In this document: positions 1-9,028 of the stretch, piece after piece | How positions within the stretch are numbered: position 1 is the first letter of the stretch | How the letters are laid out: each line of letters begins with the position of its first letter | Assembly: GCA_030388725.1 (NCBI GenBank) | Contig: CP128857.1 | Coordinates: 4,278,001-4,342,000 of the forward strand | Direction of reading: 5' to 3' | Length of the DNA: 64,000 bases | DNA from: Prodigiosinella aquatilis | GTDB lineage: Bacteria > Pseudomonadota > Gammaproteobacteria > Enterobacterales > Enterobacteriaceae | Position numbers and translations under genes: made by a program | Notes under the pieces: generated by a model | The model's database searches: none | What the model saw: the letters and a program-made list of their open reading frames with translations, nothing else | Told to the model about the DNA's origin: nothing

Positions 1-221
1 ATGGCACCGAGCAACCACTAACCGCCAGGGCACGCAAATTTGCTCAACGCCTGCATGGCCGCTTTGGCGTGCAAATCGCCTTACAAGATGAACGTTTGAG
101 TACGGTAGAAGCCCGATCCAGCCTATTTGAACAAGGTGGATTCCGAGCGCTGGATAAAGGCAGTGTAGATGCGGCTTCCGCTGTCATCATTCTCGAAAGC
201 TGGTTTGGACAGCAAGTGTAA
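1..221 (+). CDS. ruvX: Putative pre-16S rRNA nuclease RuvX/YqgF, 3' end only
   Basis: The open frame enters from the left edge (codons start at base 3) and stops with TAA at 219-221. It encodes about 72 C-terminal residues that follow E. coli YqgF closely, including the GTEQPLTARARKFA segment, the DERLSTVEAR motif and the closing SAVIILE stretch. YqgF is an RNase H-fold nuclease that takes part in 16S rRNA 5'-end maturation. The start and the first half lie outside the window. In E. coli yqgF is not a neighbour of lysC, so the junction after this gene is a lineage-specific arrangement. Confidence 0.9.
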   Translation, partial: GTEQPLTARARKFAQRLHGRFGVQIALQDERLSTVEARSSLFEQGGFRALDKGSVDAASAVIILESWFGQQV

Positions 222-366
222 CAAGCACCGGGACGCCAGGATCACTACCCTACACCCTATTTTTTCGCCCAGGCCGGATGCCTCTCTGCATGCCTGATGA
301 CAGAAACCACTTGTCCACCCACAGGCAAGGTGATTTCTGCCAGCCAGCCAATAGTGAATACCGCTG

Positions 367-1731
367 TTATTCAAACAAATTGTGATGCAGCGTTTGTACC
401 ACCTGCTCCGCATCCCCGGTAGGCACCAGGAAGCATAGATTATGTGTACTGGCGCCATAGCAAATCAGCCGGATATTAAATGGTTCCAACACACCGAACA
501 CCTCTTTGCCCACACCACAGGCTTGTGAAAGCTTGTTACCGATCAGTGCCACCAATGACAGATTCTCTTCCACTTCAACCCGACACAGTGAAGACAGTTC
601 AGTCAGTAACGCACTGGACAGCAAACTATCACCGGTTGACGTTGAACCAGTGGTATCTAGTGTCAGAGCGACATTGACTTCCGAGGTAGTGATCAGATCC
701 ACGGAGATGCTGTGACGGGCTAGAATACTGAATACTTCTGCCAAAAAGCCGTGTGCGTGTAGCATATTCAAACTGTGCAATGTCAGCAGAGTTTGTTTAC
801 GGCGCAAGGCCAGTGCGCGAAATAATGGTGGCGCGTCGGTTCGATTACAGACCAGCGTACCCCCGGCGACCGGCTCCTTACTGGAACCGACAAAAACCGG
901 AATGTCACTGCGTACCGCCGGCAACAGAGTAGCAGGATGCAGCACTTTGGCACCGAAGGTTGCCATTTCCGCTGCTTCCTCAAAAGTAATTTTATCAATA
1001 CGACGCGCTGCCGGAACTACCCGTGGGTCGGTGGTATAAATACCGGGAACATCGGTCCAGATATCGATACGGTTGGCATTCAGTGCTTCACCCAGCAGCG
1101 CAGCTGTATAGTCACTGCCACCACGGCCTAGTGTCGTGGTACGTCCTTTGGCTTCACTGCCAATAAAGCCTTGAGTAATGATCAACCCATTTGACAGACG
1201 CGGCATCAACTGACTACGGGTCAACGTCATCAGTGCCGTGCAATCAGGTTCGGCACGACCAAAATGATCGTCAGTACGCATGATTTTACGCACATCAAAC
1301 CATTCAGAAACCACATTACGTTCACGCAGAACTTCGACGAACAGTAAGGTAGACATCAACTCGCCATGGCTGACCAATTCATCCGTCAGCGCATTGGATG
1401 TAGCCAATGCCGCAGCTTCAGACAGTCTGGTGATATTATCCAGCATGCGATCGACTTCTTCACGAATCACTGCCGGATTATTCAGTCGGTCAATAATGGC
1501 ATACTGTATTTGACGAATCTTCTCGATATAAGACTCGCGCTCTTCCTGGGATTGACCTTCCGCCAGCGCCACGAGCAGATTGGTGATGCCAGCTGACGCC
1601 GACAAGACCACCACTCTCACCTGTGGGTTGGAAATCACGATATCCGCACTGCGATTCATGGCATTAAAATCGGCGACGCTGGTACCACCAAATTTGGCAA
1701 TAACAAGAGAACTATCAATTATTGAGGGCAT
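367..1731 (-). CDS. lysC: Lysine-sensitive aspartokinase III
   Basis: This 454-residue protein is colinear with E. coli LysC (449 residues). The N-terminal kinase domain carries the KFGGTSVAD motif near residue 13 and the TTLGRGGSDYTAALL segment near residue 200. Two ACT domains fill the C-terminal third (about 305-454), where lysine acts as allosteric inhibitor. The enzyme phosphorylates L-aspartate with ATP, the first step to lysine, threonine, methionine and diaminopimelate. The start is the ATG at 1731, which gives a slightly longer N-terminus than in E. coli. The gene diverges from pgi, as in E. coli, and has a lysine riboswitch in its leader (1845-2075). Confidence 0.96.
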   Translation of the reverse strand: MPSIIDSSLVIAKFGGTSVADFNAMNRSADIVISNPQVRVVVLSASAGITNLLVALAEGQSQEERESYIEKIRQIQYAIIDRLNNPAVIREEVDRMLDNITRLSEAAALATSNALTDELVSHGELMSTLLFVEVLRERNVVSEWFDVRKIMRTDDHFGRAEPDCTALMTLTRSQLMPRLSNGLIITQGFIGSEAKGRTTTLGRGGSDYTAALLGEALNANRIDIWTDVPGIYTTDPRVVPAARRIDKITFEEAAEMATFGAKVLHPATLLPAVRSDIPVFVGSSKEPVAGGTLVCNRTDAPPLFRALALRRKQTLLTLHSLNMLHAHGFLAEVFSILARHSISVDLITTSEVNVALTLDTTGSTSTGDSLLSSALLTELSSLCRVEVEENLSLVALIGNKLSQACGVGKEVFGVLEPFNIRLICYGASTHNLCFLVPTGDAEQVVQTLHHNLFE

Positions 1732-1844
1732 TCAAAAAACCTCGTGTCAGGGGCGTTATGGTCATCATTGACAATAACAGTTCATAAATCAGCCTTGGCA
1801 CAGGGAAAGAGCGATAAACAGGGAGCAGACGTAGAGGAAAAAGC

Positions 1845-2075
1845 TACGATACACCCAGAAGCGCTCCACCTTGCTAAACGCTCTGCCCTTGCAGAACGAT
1901 GCTGGTGACAACCCAGAGGATTCAGCCCCTGCGGTCGGCAAAATACAGCCGCACTGTATTTCGTCTCGGCATCGCTCCCCCTTAAGTATCTTCAGCGGAT
2001 TACGGCTCCTCCGATACCTTACCTGGGCGATGCTCCTCTTCTGGCTTGCACAACAATGCACAAGTAGGCTTTTAG
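1845..2075 (-). ncRNA. Lysine riboswitch (L box) in the lysC leader
   Basis: Read on the minus strand, this leader has the conserved L-box blocks in the right order: the GCCAGAAGAGG block near 2045, an AGGAGCC block, GGGGGAGCGATGCCGA, GGCTGAATCCTCTGGGTTGTC, and finally GGTGGAGCGCTTCTGGGTG near 1855. These match the E. coli lysC leader almost block by block. The following stretch, including CCCCTGACACGAGG just before the lysC start, matches the E. coli expression platform. Bound lysine is expected to lower lysC expression. The ends are approximate. The open frames that cross this region on both strands are by-products of the structured RNA. Confidence 0.93.
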
Positions 2076-2216
2076 AAATAACGGGTAATACGGCCACTGT
2101 CAATCAACAATGAGTGAGGGAATTTCATTTAGCAAGAAAAGGGATCTAAAGTGCGGCTTTACGGGATACAATCGAGAAATTATTATCGATTCATTCTCAG
2201 AGATAAGAGCGTTGTT

Positions 2217-3869
2217 ATGAAAAATATCAATCCCACTCAAACCGCCGCCTGGCAAGCATTACAGCAGCATTTCACCGTGATGAAGGATGTCAAGATCAGT
2301 GATCTTTTTGCCCAGGATGATACCCGCTTCTCCCGCTTTTCCGCTACATTTGACGACCTGATGTTGGTGGATTACGCCAAAAATCGCATTACGGAAGAAA
2401 CGCTGGAAAAACTTCAGGCCCTGGCACGTGAAACTGATCTGGCTGGCGCCATTAACTCCATGTTTTCCGGTGAAAAGATTAACCGAACTGAAGACCGTGC
2501 TGTACTGCATGTCGCATTGCGCAACCGTAGCAACACGCCGATTGTGGTGGATGGTAAAGATGTGATGCCGGAGGTAAATGCTGTACTGCAAAAAATGAAG
2601 TTGTTCAGCGAGCGAGTAATTGGCGGTGACTGGAAAGGCTACACCGGCAAGACCATTACCGACGTGGTGAATATTGGTATCGGCGGATCCGATCTCGGGC
2701 CTTACATGGTGACAGAAGCGCTGAGGCCCTATAAAAATCACCTGAATATGCATTTTGTTTCCAACGTGGACGGAACACATATTGCCGAGGCGCTGAAGCC
2801 ACTAAACCCGGAAACAACGCTGTTCCTGGTCGCATCTAAAACCTTCACCACGCAGGAAACCATGACCAACGCCCATAGCGCCCGTGACTGGTTCCTGAAA
2901 ACAGCATCAGATGAAAAACATGTGGCGAAGCATTTTGTGGCACTGTCCACCAACGCCAAAGCAGTAGGTGAGTTCGGTATTGATACCGACAATATGTTCG
3001 AATTCTGGGACTGGGTAGGTGGCCGCTACTCTCTGTGGTCGGCGATTGGTTTATCCATCGTACTGTCATTGGGTTTTGACAATTTCGAAAAATTGCTCAG
3101 TGGCGCCCATGCCATGGATAAGCATTTTTCCACCACGCCCGCAGAGAAAAACCTGCCGGTACTGCTAGCGCTGATCGGCATCTGGTACAACAATTTTTTT
3201 GGTGCGGAAACTGAAGCAATTCTACCGTACGATCAGTACATGCATCGCTTTGCTGCCTACTTCCAGCAGGGCAACATGGAATCCAACGGTAAATATGTTG
3301 ACCGCAATGGCAACCCGGTAACTTACCAGACTGGCCCAATAATTTGGGGCGAGCCCGGCACCAACGGTCAGCATGCGTTCTATCAGCTGATTCATCAAGG
3401 CACTAAACTGGTTCCCTGTGACTTTATCGCGCCAGCCATCAGCCACAATCCGTTAAGTGATCACCACAACAAACTGTTGTCGAACTTCTTTGCCCAAACC
3501 GAGGCACTAGCGTTTGGTAAATCCCGTGACGTGGTGGAAGCAGAATTCGCCGCAGCGGGGAAATCGCCGAAGGAGGTTGAACATGTGGCACCATTCAAAG
3601 TGTTTGAAGGAAACCGCCCGACCAACTCCATTCTATTACGGGAAATGACACCGTATAGCCTGGGTGCGCTGATTGCGCTGTATGAACACAAGATCTTCAC
3701 ACAGGGTGTGATCCTGAATATCTTCACTTTCGACCAGTGGGGTGTGGAGTTAGGGAAGCAACTCGCCAATCGCATTTTGCCGGAATTACAGGATGGCAGC
3801 AGCGTCGGTAGCCACGACAGCTCCACCAATGGATTGATTAACCGCTTCAAACAGTGGCGTGGAAAATAA
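2217..3869 (+). CDS. pgi: Glucose-6-phosphate isomerase
   Basis: The 550-residue protein follows E. coli Pgi (549 residues) along its whole length. It interconverts glucose-6-phosphate and fructose-6-phosphate in glycolysis and gluconeogenesis in the cytoplasm. Signature blocks are visible: VNIGIGGSDLGP near residue 150, the FWDWVGGRYSLWSAIG sugar-phosphate block near 265, and GVELGKQLANRI near 510. An in-frame start lies 66 bp upstream, but the ATG at 2217 begins the conserved MKNINPTQTAAW sequence, so it is preferred. Confidence 0.97.
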   Translation: MKNINPTQTAAWQALQQHFTVMKDVKISDLFAQDDTRFSRFSATFDDLMLVDYAKNRITEETLEKLQALARETDLAGAINSMFSGEKINRTEDRAVLHVALRNRSNTPIVVDGKDVMPEVNAVLQKMKLFSERVIGGDWKGYTGKTITDVVNIGIGGSDLGPYMVTEALRPYKNHLNMHFVSNVDGTHIAEALKPLNPETTLFLVASKTFTTQETMTNAHSARDWFLKTASDEKHVAKHFVALSTNAKAVGEFGIDTDNMFEFWDWVGGRYSLWSAIGLSIVLSLGFDNFEKLLSGAHAMDKHFSTTPAEKNLPVLLALIGIWYNNFFGAETEAILPYDQYMHRFAAYFQQGNMESNGKYVDRNGNPVTYQTGPIIWGEPGTNGQHAFYQLIHQGTKLVPCDFIAPAISHNPLSDHHNKLLSNFFAQTEALAFGKSRDVVEAEFAAAGKSPKEVEHVAPFKVFEGNRPTNSILLREMTPYSLGALIALYEHKIFTQGVILNIFTFDQWGVELGKQLANRILPELQDGSSVGSHDSSTNGLINRFKQWRGK

Positions 3870-4115
3870 ATTAGACCACAAGATGAAGCACTCCATAATG
3901 TGGATCGAGTGAACCCGTAGTCAAAATAAACAAAGTGAGGGGCGTCCTCAATGGGCGCCTCATCTTCATGGTTGCCACGGACATCCCATGTTTCTTATCT
4001 GGCATAAATTAGCGCAACCTACCTTTTTTTGTCGCTGAAACAGGCTATTATCAACGTTCATGGGAGTATTCTTATCCCGCGAATGACCGATTTATTGTTC
4101 ATCATGGAGGGAAGC

Positions 4116-4457
4116 ATGCGGACTCGTATACTGATTGGTTTGGCTGCCGCTACTCTGCTAGCAGGCTGTAGCACCACCAATGAGCTCAGTGCAGCAGGCC
4201 AGGCAGTGCAGTTTACTCAGACCAAACCGGGTAATGAGTGTCAGTTGCTGGGCAGCGTGACCGGTACACAGTCAAACTGGTTTTCCGGCGGTAATGAAGG
4301 CAGTTCCATGCGTGGAGCAGCCAACGATTTGCGTAACAAAGCGGCGGCAATGGGAGGGAACGTGATTTATGGCATTTCCACACCAAGCCAGAACTTCTTG
4401 TCCAGTTTTGCCCCGTTGGACAGCAAAATGCAAGGACAGGTTTACAAGTGCCGTTAA
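4116..4457 (+). CDS. yjeI: YjeI-type DUF4156 lipoprotein
   Basis: This 113-residue protein has a lipoprotein signal peptide with lipobox LLAGC and an acylated cysteine at residue 18. The mature part matches E. coli YjeI (SMRGAANDLRNKAAAMGG and NVIYGISTPSQ blocks). The ATG at 4116 follows a GGAGG ribosome site at about 4107; a longer frame starting at 4029 would bury the signal peptide, so it is rejected. Asp is absent at position +2 after the cysteine, so outer-membrane sorting is expected. The function is unknown. It sits between pgi and epmB, as in E. coli. Confidence 0.9.
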   Translation: MRTRILIGLAAATLLAGCSTTNELSAAGQAVQFTQTKPGNECQLLGSVTGTQSNWFSGGNEGSSMRGAANDLRNKAAAMGGNVIYGISTPSQNFLSSFAPLDSKMQGQVYKCR

Positions 4458-4464
4458 CATGCTG

Positions 4465-4498
4465 AAGACAAACCGGCAAATGCTCGCCGGTTTGTCTT
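4465..4498. terminator. Bidirectional terminator between yjeI and epmB
   Basis: A perfect 13-bp stem (AAGACAAACCGGC pairs with GCCGGTTTGTCTT) closes an 8-base loop. It is placed between convergent yjeI and epmB and overlaps the last bases of the epmB stop codon. Confidence 0.8.
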
Positions 4499-5546
4499 AT
4501 TCTGCAACAATGTCACCCTGATGTTGCCGCATCCCCAAATCCAGTGGCGTTTTGCTCGCCTCTCCGCCAATTTCCCGTGCCAGACGCGGCACTAGATAAC
4601 CAGAAACCTGTTTCATCAAACCTCGAACCAACGTTCGCGCTTCATCATCAGGCACCAGAAAATGTGCCGCCCCTTGCACTTTGTCCAGGACATGCAGGTA
4701 GTAAGGCAGGATACCAACATCAAACAGCGCATTACTTAACATCGTCAGCGTTGCAACCGAATCATTGACGCCACGCAGCAATACGCTTTGGTTCAGCAAC
4801 GTGACGCCAGCCTGGCGCAACCGTGCCATACTTTGTGCTAAATCAGTATTGATCTCATTGGCATGGTTAATATGCGTCACTAGCACAATCTGCAAAGGTG
4901 ACAAAGAGAAACGCTGACATAACGTTTCCGTAATGCGGGACGGAATCACCACAGGCAGACGACTGTGGATACGCAAGCGTTTCAGGTGCGGAATGGTTTC
5001 CAGCTCGGTCATCAGCCAGTCCAGCTCATGGTCTTTGGCCATTAGCGGATCACCGCCGGAAAAGATGATTTCATCCAGCTCCGGATGTTGTTGGATATAG
5101 CTGATCGCTTGCCGCCAGTTGGCTTTGTTGCCTTGGTTATCGTGATATGGGAAATGGCGACGGAAACAGTAGCGACAATTTACCGCACAACCGCCTTTGA
5201 CCAACAACAAAGCGCGGTTGCGATATTTGTGCAACACCCCAGGGACAACGCTATGCTGTTCATCGAGCGGATCGAGACTGAAACCGGGCGCGGCAGCAAA
5301 CTCTTCCTGCGCGGTCATCACCTGCAATAACAATGGATCCAGTGGATCGCCCGGTTGCATCCGGGCAACGAACGACCTCGGCACCCGTAATGGAAAAAGT
5401 TTGCGTGCATCACGCCCTTTGAGCAGTTCTGAGTGATGACTGAGCGCCAGAAGGTGCAATAATTCGTCCGGATCGGTGATAACGTCGGCGAGTTGTTGCA
5501 ACCAATCTTCTCCAGATAAGGTATTTCGGGTTATAATGTGTGCCAT
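4497..5546 (-). CDS. epmB: EF-P-(R)-beta-lysylation protein EpmB (lysine 2,3-aminomutase)
   Basis: The 349-residue protein matches E. coli EpmB (342 residues). The radical-SAM cluster motif CAVNCRYC (CxxxCxxC) is near residue 119 and is followed by the FRRHFPY segment. The FSGGDPL block and the PYYLHVLDKVQG block are also conserved. EpmB converts (S)-alpha-lysine to (R)-beta-lysine, which EpmA ligates to elongation factor P. It diverges from efp, whose product is the final substrate of the pathway, with only 35 bp between the two start codons. The epmA gene is not in the window. Confidence 0.95.
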   Translation of the reverse strand: MAHIITRNTLSGEDWLQQLADVITDPDELLHLLALSHHSELLKGRDARKLFPLRVPRSFVARMQPGDPLDPLLLQVMTAQEEFAAAPGFSLDPLDEQHSVVPGVLHKYRNRALLLVKGGCAVNCRYCFRRHFPYHDNQGNKANWRQAISYIQQHPELDEIIFSGGDPLMAKDHELDWLMTELETIPHLKRLRIHSRLPVVIPSRITETLCQRFSLSPLQIVLVTHINHANEINTDLAQSMARLRQAGVTLLNQSVLLRGVNDSVATLTMLSNALFDVGILPYYLHVLDKVQGAAHFLVPDDEARTLVRGLMKQVSGYLVPRLAREIGGEASKTPLDLGMRQHQGDIVAE

Positions 5547-5581
5547 TTTTTGGCTAAATTACCAGTATTAAGAGGACCAAC

Positions 5582-6148
5582 ATGGCGTCTTATAGTACCA
5601 ATGAATTCCGTTCAGGTCTTAAAATCATGCAGGACGGTGAGCCGTGTGCGATCATTGAGAACGAATTTGTTAAGCCGGGCAAAGGCCAGGCATTCAACCG
5701 CGTAAAAATCCGTAAGCTTATTTCCGGCAAAGTGCTGGAAAAAACCTTCAAATCCGGCGATTCCGTGGAAGCGGCAGACGTGATGGATATGAATCTGACT
5801 TACCTGTATAACGACGGTGAGTTCTGGCACTTCATGAACAATGAAACATTCGAGCAGTTGGCTGCGGATGCCAAAGCCGTAGGTGATAGCTACAAGTGGC
5901 TGGTTGAACAGGCTGAGTGTGTGCTGACACTGTGGAACGGCCAGCCGATCGCAGTAACACCACCAAATTTTGTTGAACTGGAAATCACGGAAACAGATCC
6001 GGGCCTGAAAGGCGATACTGCGGGTACAGGAGGCAAACCAGCCACCTTAACTACTGGTGCGGTAGTTAAAGTTCCACTGTTCGTGCAGATCGGCGAAGTC
6101 ATCAGGGTTGATACCCGTTCTGGTGAGTATGTCTCCCGCGTGAAGTAA
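5582..6148 (+). CDS. efp: Elongation factor P
   Basis: This 188-residue protein has the usual EF-P length and three-domain order (KOW-like, OB, C-terminal OB). The beta-lysylated lysine is K34 in the loop KPGKGQAF. EF-P binds the ribosome between the P and E sites and relieves stalling at polyproline. An AGAGGA ribosome site lies just upstream. The start region is shared with divergent epmB, so enzyme and target are likely coordinated. Confidence 0.97.
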   Translation: MASYSTNEFRSGLKIMQDGEPCAIIENEFVKPGKGQAFNRVKIRKLISGKVLEKTFKSGDSVEAADVMDMNLTYLYNDGEFWHFMNNETFEQLAADAKAVGDSYKWLVEQAECVLTLWNGQPIAVTPPNFVELEITETDPGLKGDTAGTGGKPATLTTGAVVKVPLFVQIGEVIRVDTRSGEYVSRVK

Positions 6149-6286
6149 GCCCGATTTTTCACTGCCGTCAGTTGCTTCTGGCGGTTCATGGCACAGGACG
6201 TTGTCGTCTGGCATGACCTCTTCATCAAATTTTTTTTGAAAAATGTTGCCAGTGGCAGTTCCTGCGGGGAACCAGATCAAGCGCCA

Positions 6287-6318
6287 AGGCCGCTCGGTTG
6301 AGAAAACGAGCGGCCTTG
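6287..6318. terminator. Bidirectional terminator between efp and fbp
   Basis: The 11-bp stem AAGGCCGCTCG / CGAGCGGCCTT encloses a 10-base A-rich loop between the convergent efp and fbp genes. The rest of the 215-bp gap shows no gene; the entericidin genes found after efp in E. coli are absent. Confidence 0.75.
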
Positions 6319-6363
6319 CTACATGATAATTCGTTAAGAATTACCCGCCGATATCACGACGGC

Positions 6364-7368
6364 TTACTCATCCGGAAAATCTAGCAGGAAGCGTTCAACA
6401 TCATTCACCATGGACTCTGTACCCACAAAGAAGGGGGCACGCTGGTGCAATTTATTCGGAATGATATCCAAAATACGGTTCTTGCCATCGCTCGCCTTAC
6501 CACCCGCTTGTTCAGCCAGGAAAGCCATCGGATTACATTCATATAGCAAACGCAGTTTGCCTTGAGGATAACTGGCCGTACTGGGATAAAGATAAATCCC
6601 CCCTTTCAGAAGGTTACGGTGAAAATCCGCCACCAGAGAACCGATATAACGTGAGGTATAGGGACGTTGTGTCGATTCATCCTGCTCCTGACAGTACTTG
6701 ATGTATTTCTTAACACCCTGTGGGAATTTGATGTAGTTCCCTTCGTTGATAGAGTACATATTTCCTTTCTCAGGGAAACGCACTCTTTCATGAGAGAGGC
6801 AAAATACCCCGAGCGAAGGATCATAGGTAAAGGCATGGACACCATGGCCAGTGGTATACACCAGCATGGTAGACGATCCATAAACGATATAGCCTGCTGC
6901 AACCTGCTTATGACCGGGTTGCAGAAAGTCATCTTCCGTGACCGACTGACCCAACGGCGTGATACGACGGTAGATAGAAAAAATAGTTCCTACGGAGACG
7001 TTAACATCGATGTTGGATGACCCATCCAGTGGATCCATCAATACCACATATTTAGCTTTTTCAGCCCGCTCTCCTTCGAAGATTACAATTTCATCCTCTT
7101 CCTCAGAAGCAATACCTGCCACTTCACCACGTGCTTTCAACGCGGCTTTCAACTTTTCATTGGCAAACAGATCAAGTTTCATCTGTACTTCGCCCTGAAC
7201 ATTGGAAACCCCACTGGTACCGAGAATATCGACCAAGCCGGCTTTATTGATATCACGGTGGATGATTTTCGCACCCAGTTTGATGGCTGACAGCAGCGCG
7301 GTGAGTTCACCGGTGGCATGAGAGAAATCGTGCTGTTTTTCGACGATGAATTCGCCTAACGTTTTCAT
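6364..7368 (-). CDS. fbp: Fructose-1,6-bisphosphatase class I
   Basis: The 334-residue protein is the size of E. coli Fbp (332 residues). The metal-binding signature DPLDGSSNIDVN is present near residue 112, and the active-site block YPSTASYPQGKLRLLYE lies in the C-terminal third. It hydrolyses fructose-1,6-bisphosphate in gluconeogenesis in the cytoplasm. It diverges from mpl across a 173-bp promoter region, as in E. coli. Confidence 0.96.
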   Translation of the reverse strand: MKTLGEFIVEKQHDFSHATGELTALLSAIKLGAKIIHRDINKAGLVDILGTSGVSNVQGEVQMKLDLFANEKLKAALKARGEVAGIASEEEDEIVIFEGERAEKAKYVVLMDPLDGSSNIDVNVSVGTIFSIYRRITPLGQSVTEDDFLQPGHKQVAAGYIVYGSSTMLVYTTGHGVHAFTYDPSLGVFCLSHERVRFPEKGNMYSINEGNYIKFPQGVKKYIKYCQEQDESTQRPYTSRYIGSLVADFHRNLLKGGIYLYPSTASYPQGKLRLLYECNPMAFLAEQAGGKASDGKNRILDIIPNKLHQRAPFFVGTESMVNDVERFLLDFPDE

Positions 7369-7541
7369 AACACTATTCCAGAATCTACGGATGAAAAGCG
7401 GTTATAATTTTGTACCGCCAACGTTTGCGTTTGCAAGTGTAGCCCAAAGAGAAAGTGACTACCTAGTCAAATCCATTTCTTATGATGGATTCATGGCGTT
7501 AGAATAGAACAGCAGACTCACTGTATATAGATGGGAAATGT

Positions 7542-8924
7542 ATGCGTATTCATATTTTAGGTATCTGTGGCACCTTTATGGGTGGGTTGGCGCTGTTGGC
7601 TCGCTCGTTGGGACATCAGGTGACGGGTTCAGATGCTAACGTCTATCCACCAATGAGTACCTTGCTTTCAGATCAAGGGATTAACGTCATTCAAGGATAT
7701 GATCCGGCACAACTCGATCCTGCTCCGGATCTGGTGATCATTGGTAACGCCATGACACGCGGCAATCCTTGTGTTGAGGCCGTACTGGAACAAAGTATCC
7801 CTTATGTGTCCGGCCCGCAGTGGCTGCACGACCATGTACTACGTAACCGCTGGGTTATTGCAGTGGCAGGAACACATGGTAAAACCACCACAGCAGGGAT
7901 GGTGACCTGGATTCTGGAAAATTGCGGTTATAAACCAGGTTTTGTCATCGGCGGTGTACCAGGTAACTTCACTGTCTCTGCCCGACTGGGAGATAGCCCA
8001 TTCATCGTCGTGGAAGCCGACGAATATGACTGCGCCTTTTTCGATAAACGTTCCAAATTTGTTCACTACAGTCCCCGCACACTGGTTTTGAATAATCTGG
8101 AATTCGATCACGCAGACATTTTCGACGATCTGAAAGCTATCCAGAAACAATTCCACCATCTGGTACGTCTGGTTCCGGGCAAAGGTCGTATTATCCTGCC
8201 TTCCGGCGATTTACATCTCAAACAGGTTATGACGATGGGATGTTGGAGCGAACAAGAACTGGTGGGTGAAGATGGTACTTGGAACGCTAAAAAAGTGGCC
8301 GTGGACGCCAGCATATTTCAGGTATACCTGAACGGAGACGTGGTCGGAGAAGTGCATTGGAATCTGGTGGGTGAACATAATATGCATAATGGCATAATGG
8401 CCATTGCTGCCGCTCGTCATGTTGGTGTTCCTCCCGCAGAGGCCTGTCGGGCATTAAATGGGTTTATTAATGCTCGACGTCGTCTGGAGTTACGTGGCAC
8501 TGAGCATAATGTCTCGGTTTACGATGATTTTGCCCATCACCCAACGGCTATTCTGGCAACGCTGGCAGCGTTGCGTGGCAAAGTTGGCGGTACTGCTCGT
8601 ATTCTGGCAGTGCTCGAACCACGTTCCAACACCATGAAAATGGGGTTGTGCAAAAACGAGTTAGCGCCTTCTCTCGGCCGCGCAGATGAAGTTTTTATAT
8701 TTCAGCCACAGCATATTCCATGGCAGGTTGCTGAAGTAGCTGAAGCATGTGTACAACCGGCGCACTGGAGTGCGGATATTGACACACTGGTAGAGATGAT
8801 TATTAAAACGGCTCAACCGGGTGATCATATTCTGGTGATGAGTAATGGCGGTTTCAGTAATATTCACAATAAACTGCTGAAGGCCCTTAAAGAGAAAAAA
8901 CAAATCTCATCCACTGATGCCTGA
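7542..8924 (+). CDS. mpl: UDP-N-acetylmuramate:tripeptide ligase Mpl
   Basis: The 460-residue protein has the Mur-ligase fold. The N-terminal HILGICGTFMGGLALLA block starts at residue 3 and the ATP loop GTHGKTTTAGM is near residue 110. The central block has NNLEFDHADIF, and the C-terminal block has DDFAHHPTAI and LEPRSNTMKMG. Mpl ligates recycled L-Ala-gamma-D-Glu-meso-Dap to UDP-MurNAc in murein recycling. Its length matches the family. It ends 35 bp before its terminator. Confidence 0.96.
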   Translation: MRIHILGICGTFMGGLALLARSLGHQVTGSDANVYPPMSTLLSDQGINVIQGYDPAQLDPAPDLVIIGNAMTRGNPCVEAVLEQSIPYVSGPQWLHDHVLRNRWVIAVAGTHGKTTTAGMVTWILENCGYKPGFVIGGVPGNFTVSARLGDSPFIVVEADEYDCAFFDKRSKFVHYSPRTLVLNNLEFDHADIFDDLKAIQKQFHHLVRLVPGKGRIILPSGDLHLKQVMTMGCWSEQELVGEDGTWNAKKVAVDASIFQVYLNGDVVGEVHWNLVGEHNMHNGIMAIAAARHVGVPPAEACRALNGFINARRRLELRGTEHNVSVYDDFAHHPTAILATLAALRGKVGGTARILAVLEPRSNTMKMGLCKNELAPSLGRADEVFIFQPQHIPWQVAEVAEACVQPAHWSADIDTLVEMIIKTAQPGDHILVMSNGGFSNIHNKLLKALKEKKQISSTDA

Positions 8925-8959
8925 GATCAAGCTGCTTGCCGGCAAGTATATCGCAACGG

Positions 8960-8986
8960 GACCCTCAGCCTGGCTGGGGGTCTTTT
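8960..8986 (+). terminator. mpl terminator
   Basis: The inverted repeat GACCCTCAGCC / GGCTGGGGGTC, with one G-T pair, is followed by TTTT just downstream of mpl. Confidence 0.75.
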
Positions 8987-9028
8987 ATAGGCAATAAAAA
9001 AGGACGGATAGTCAATAATGCTTGCTAG

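Noticed and set aside
1789..2113. Open frames on both strands across the lysC leader
   Set aside because: They coincide with the lysine riboswitch, have no family resemblance and start inside it.
3930..3975. Terminator after pgi (GAGGGGCG ... GGGCGCCTC)
   Set aside because: The stem is imperfect and no T-run follows; support is too weak to list.
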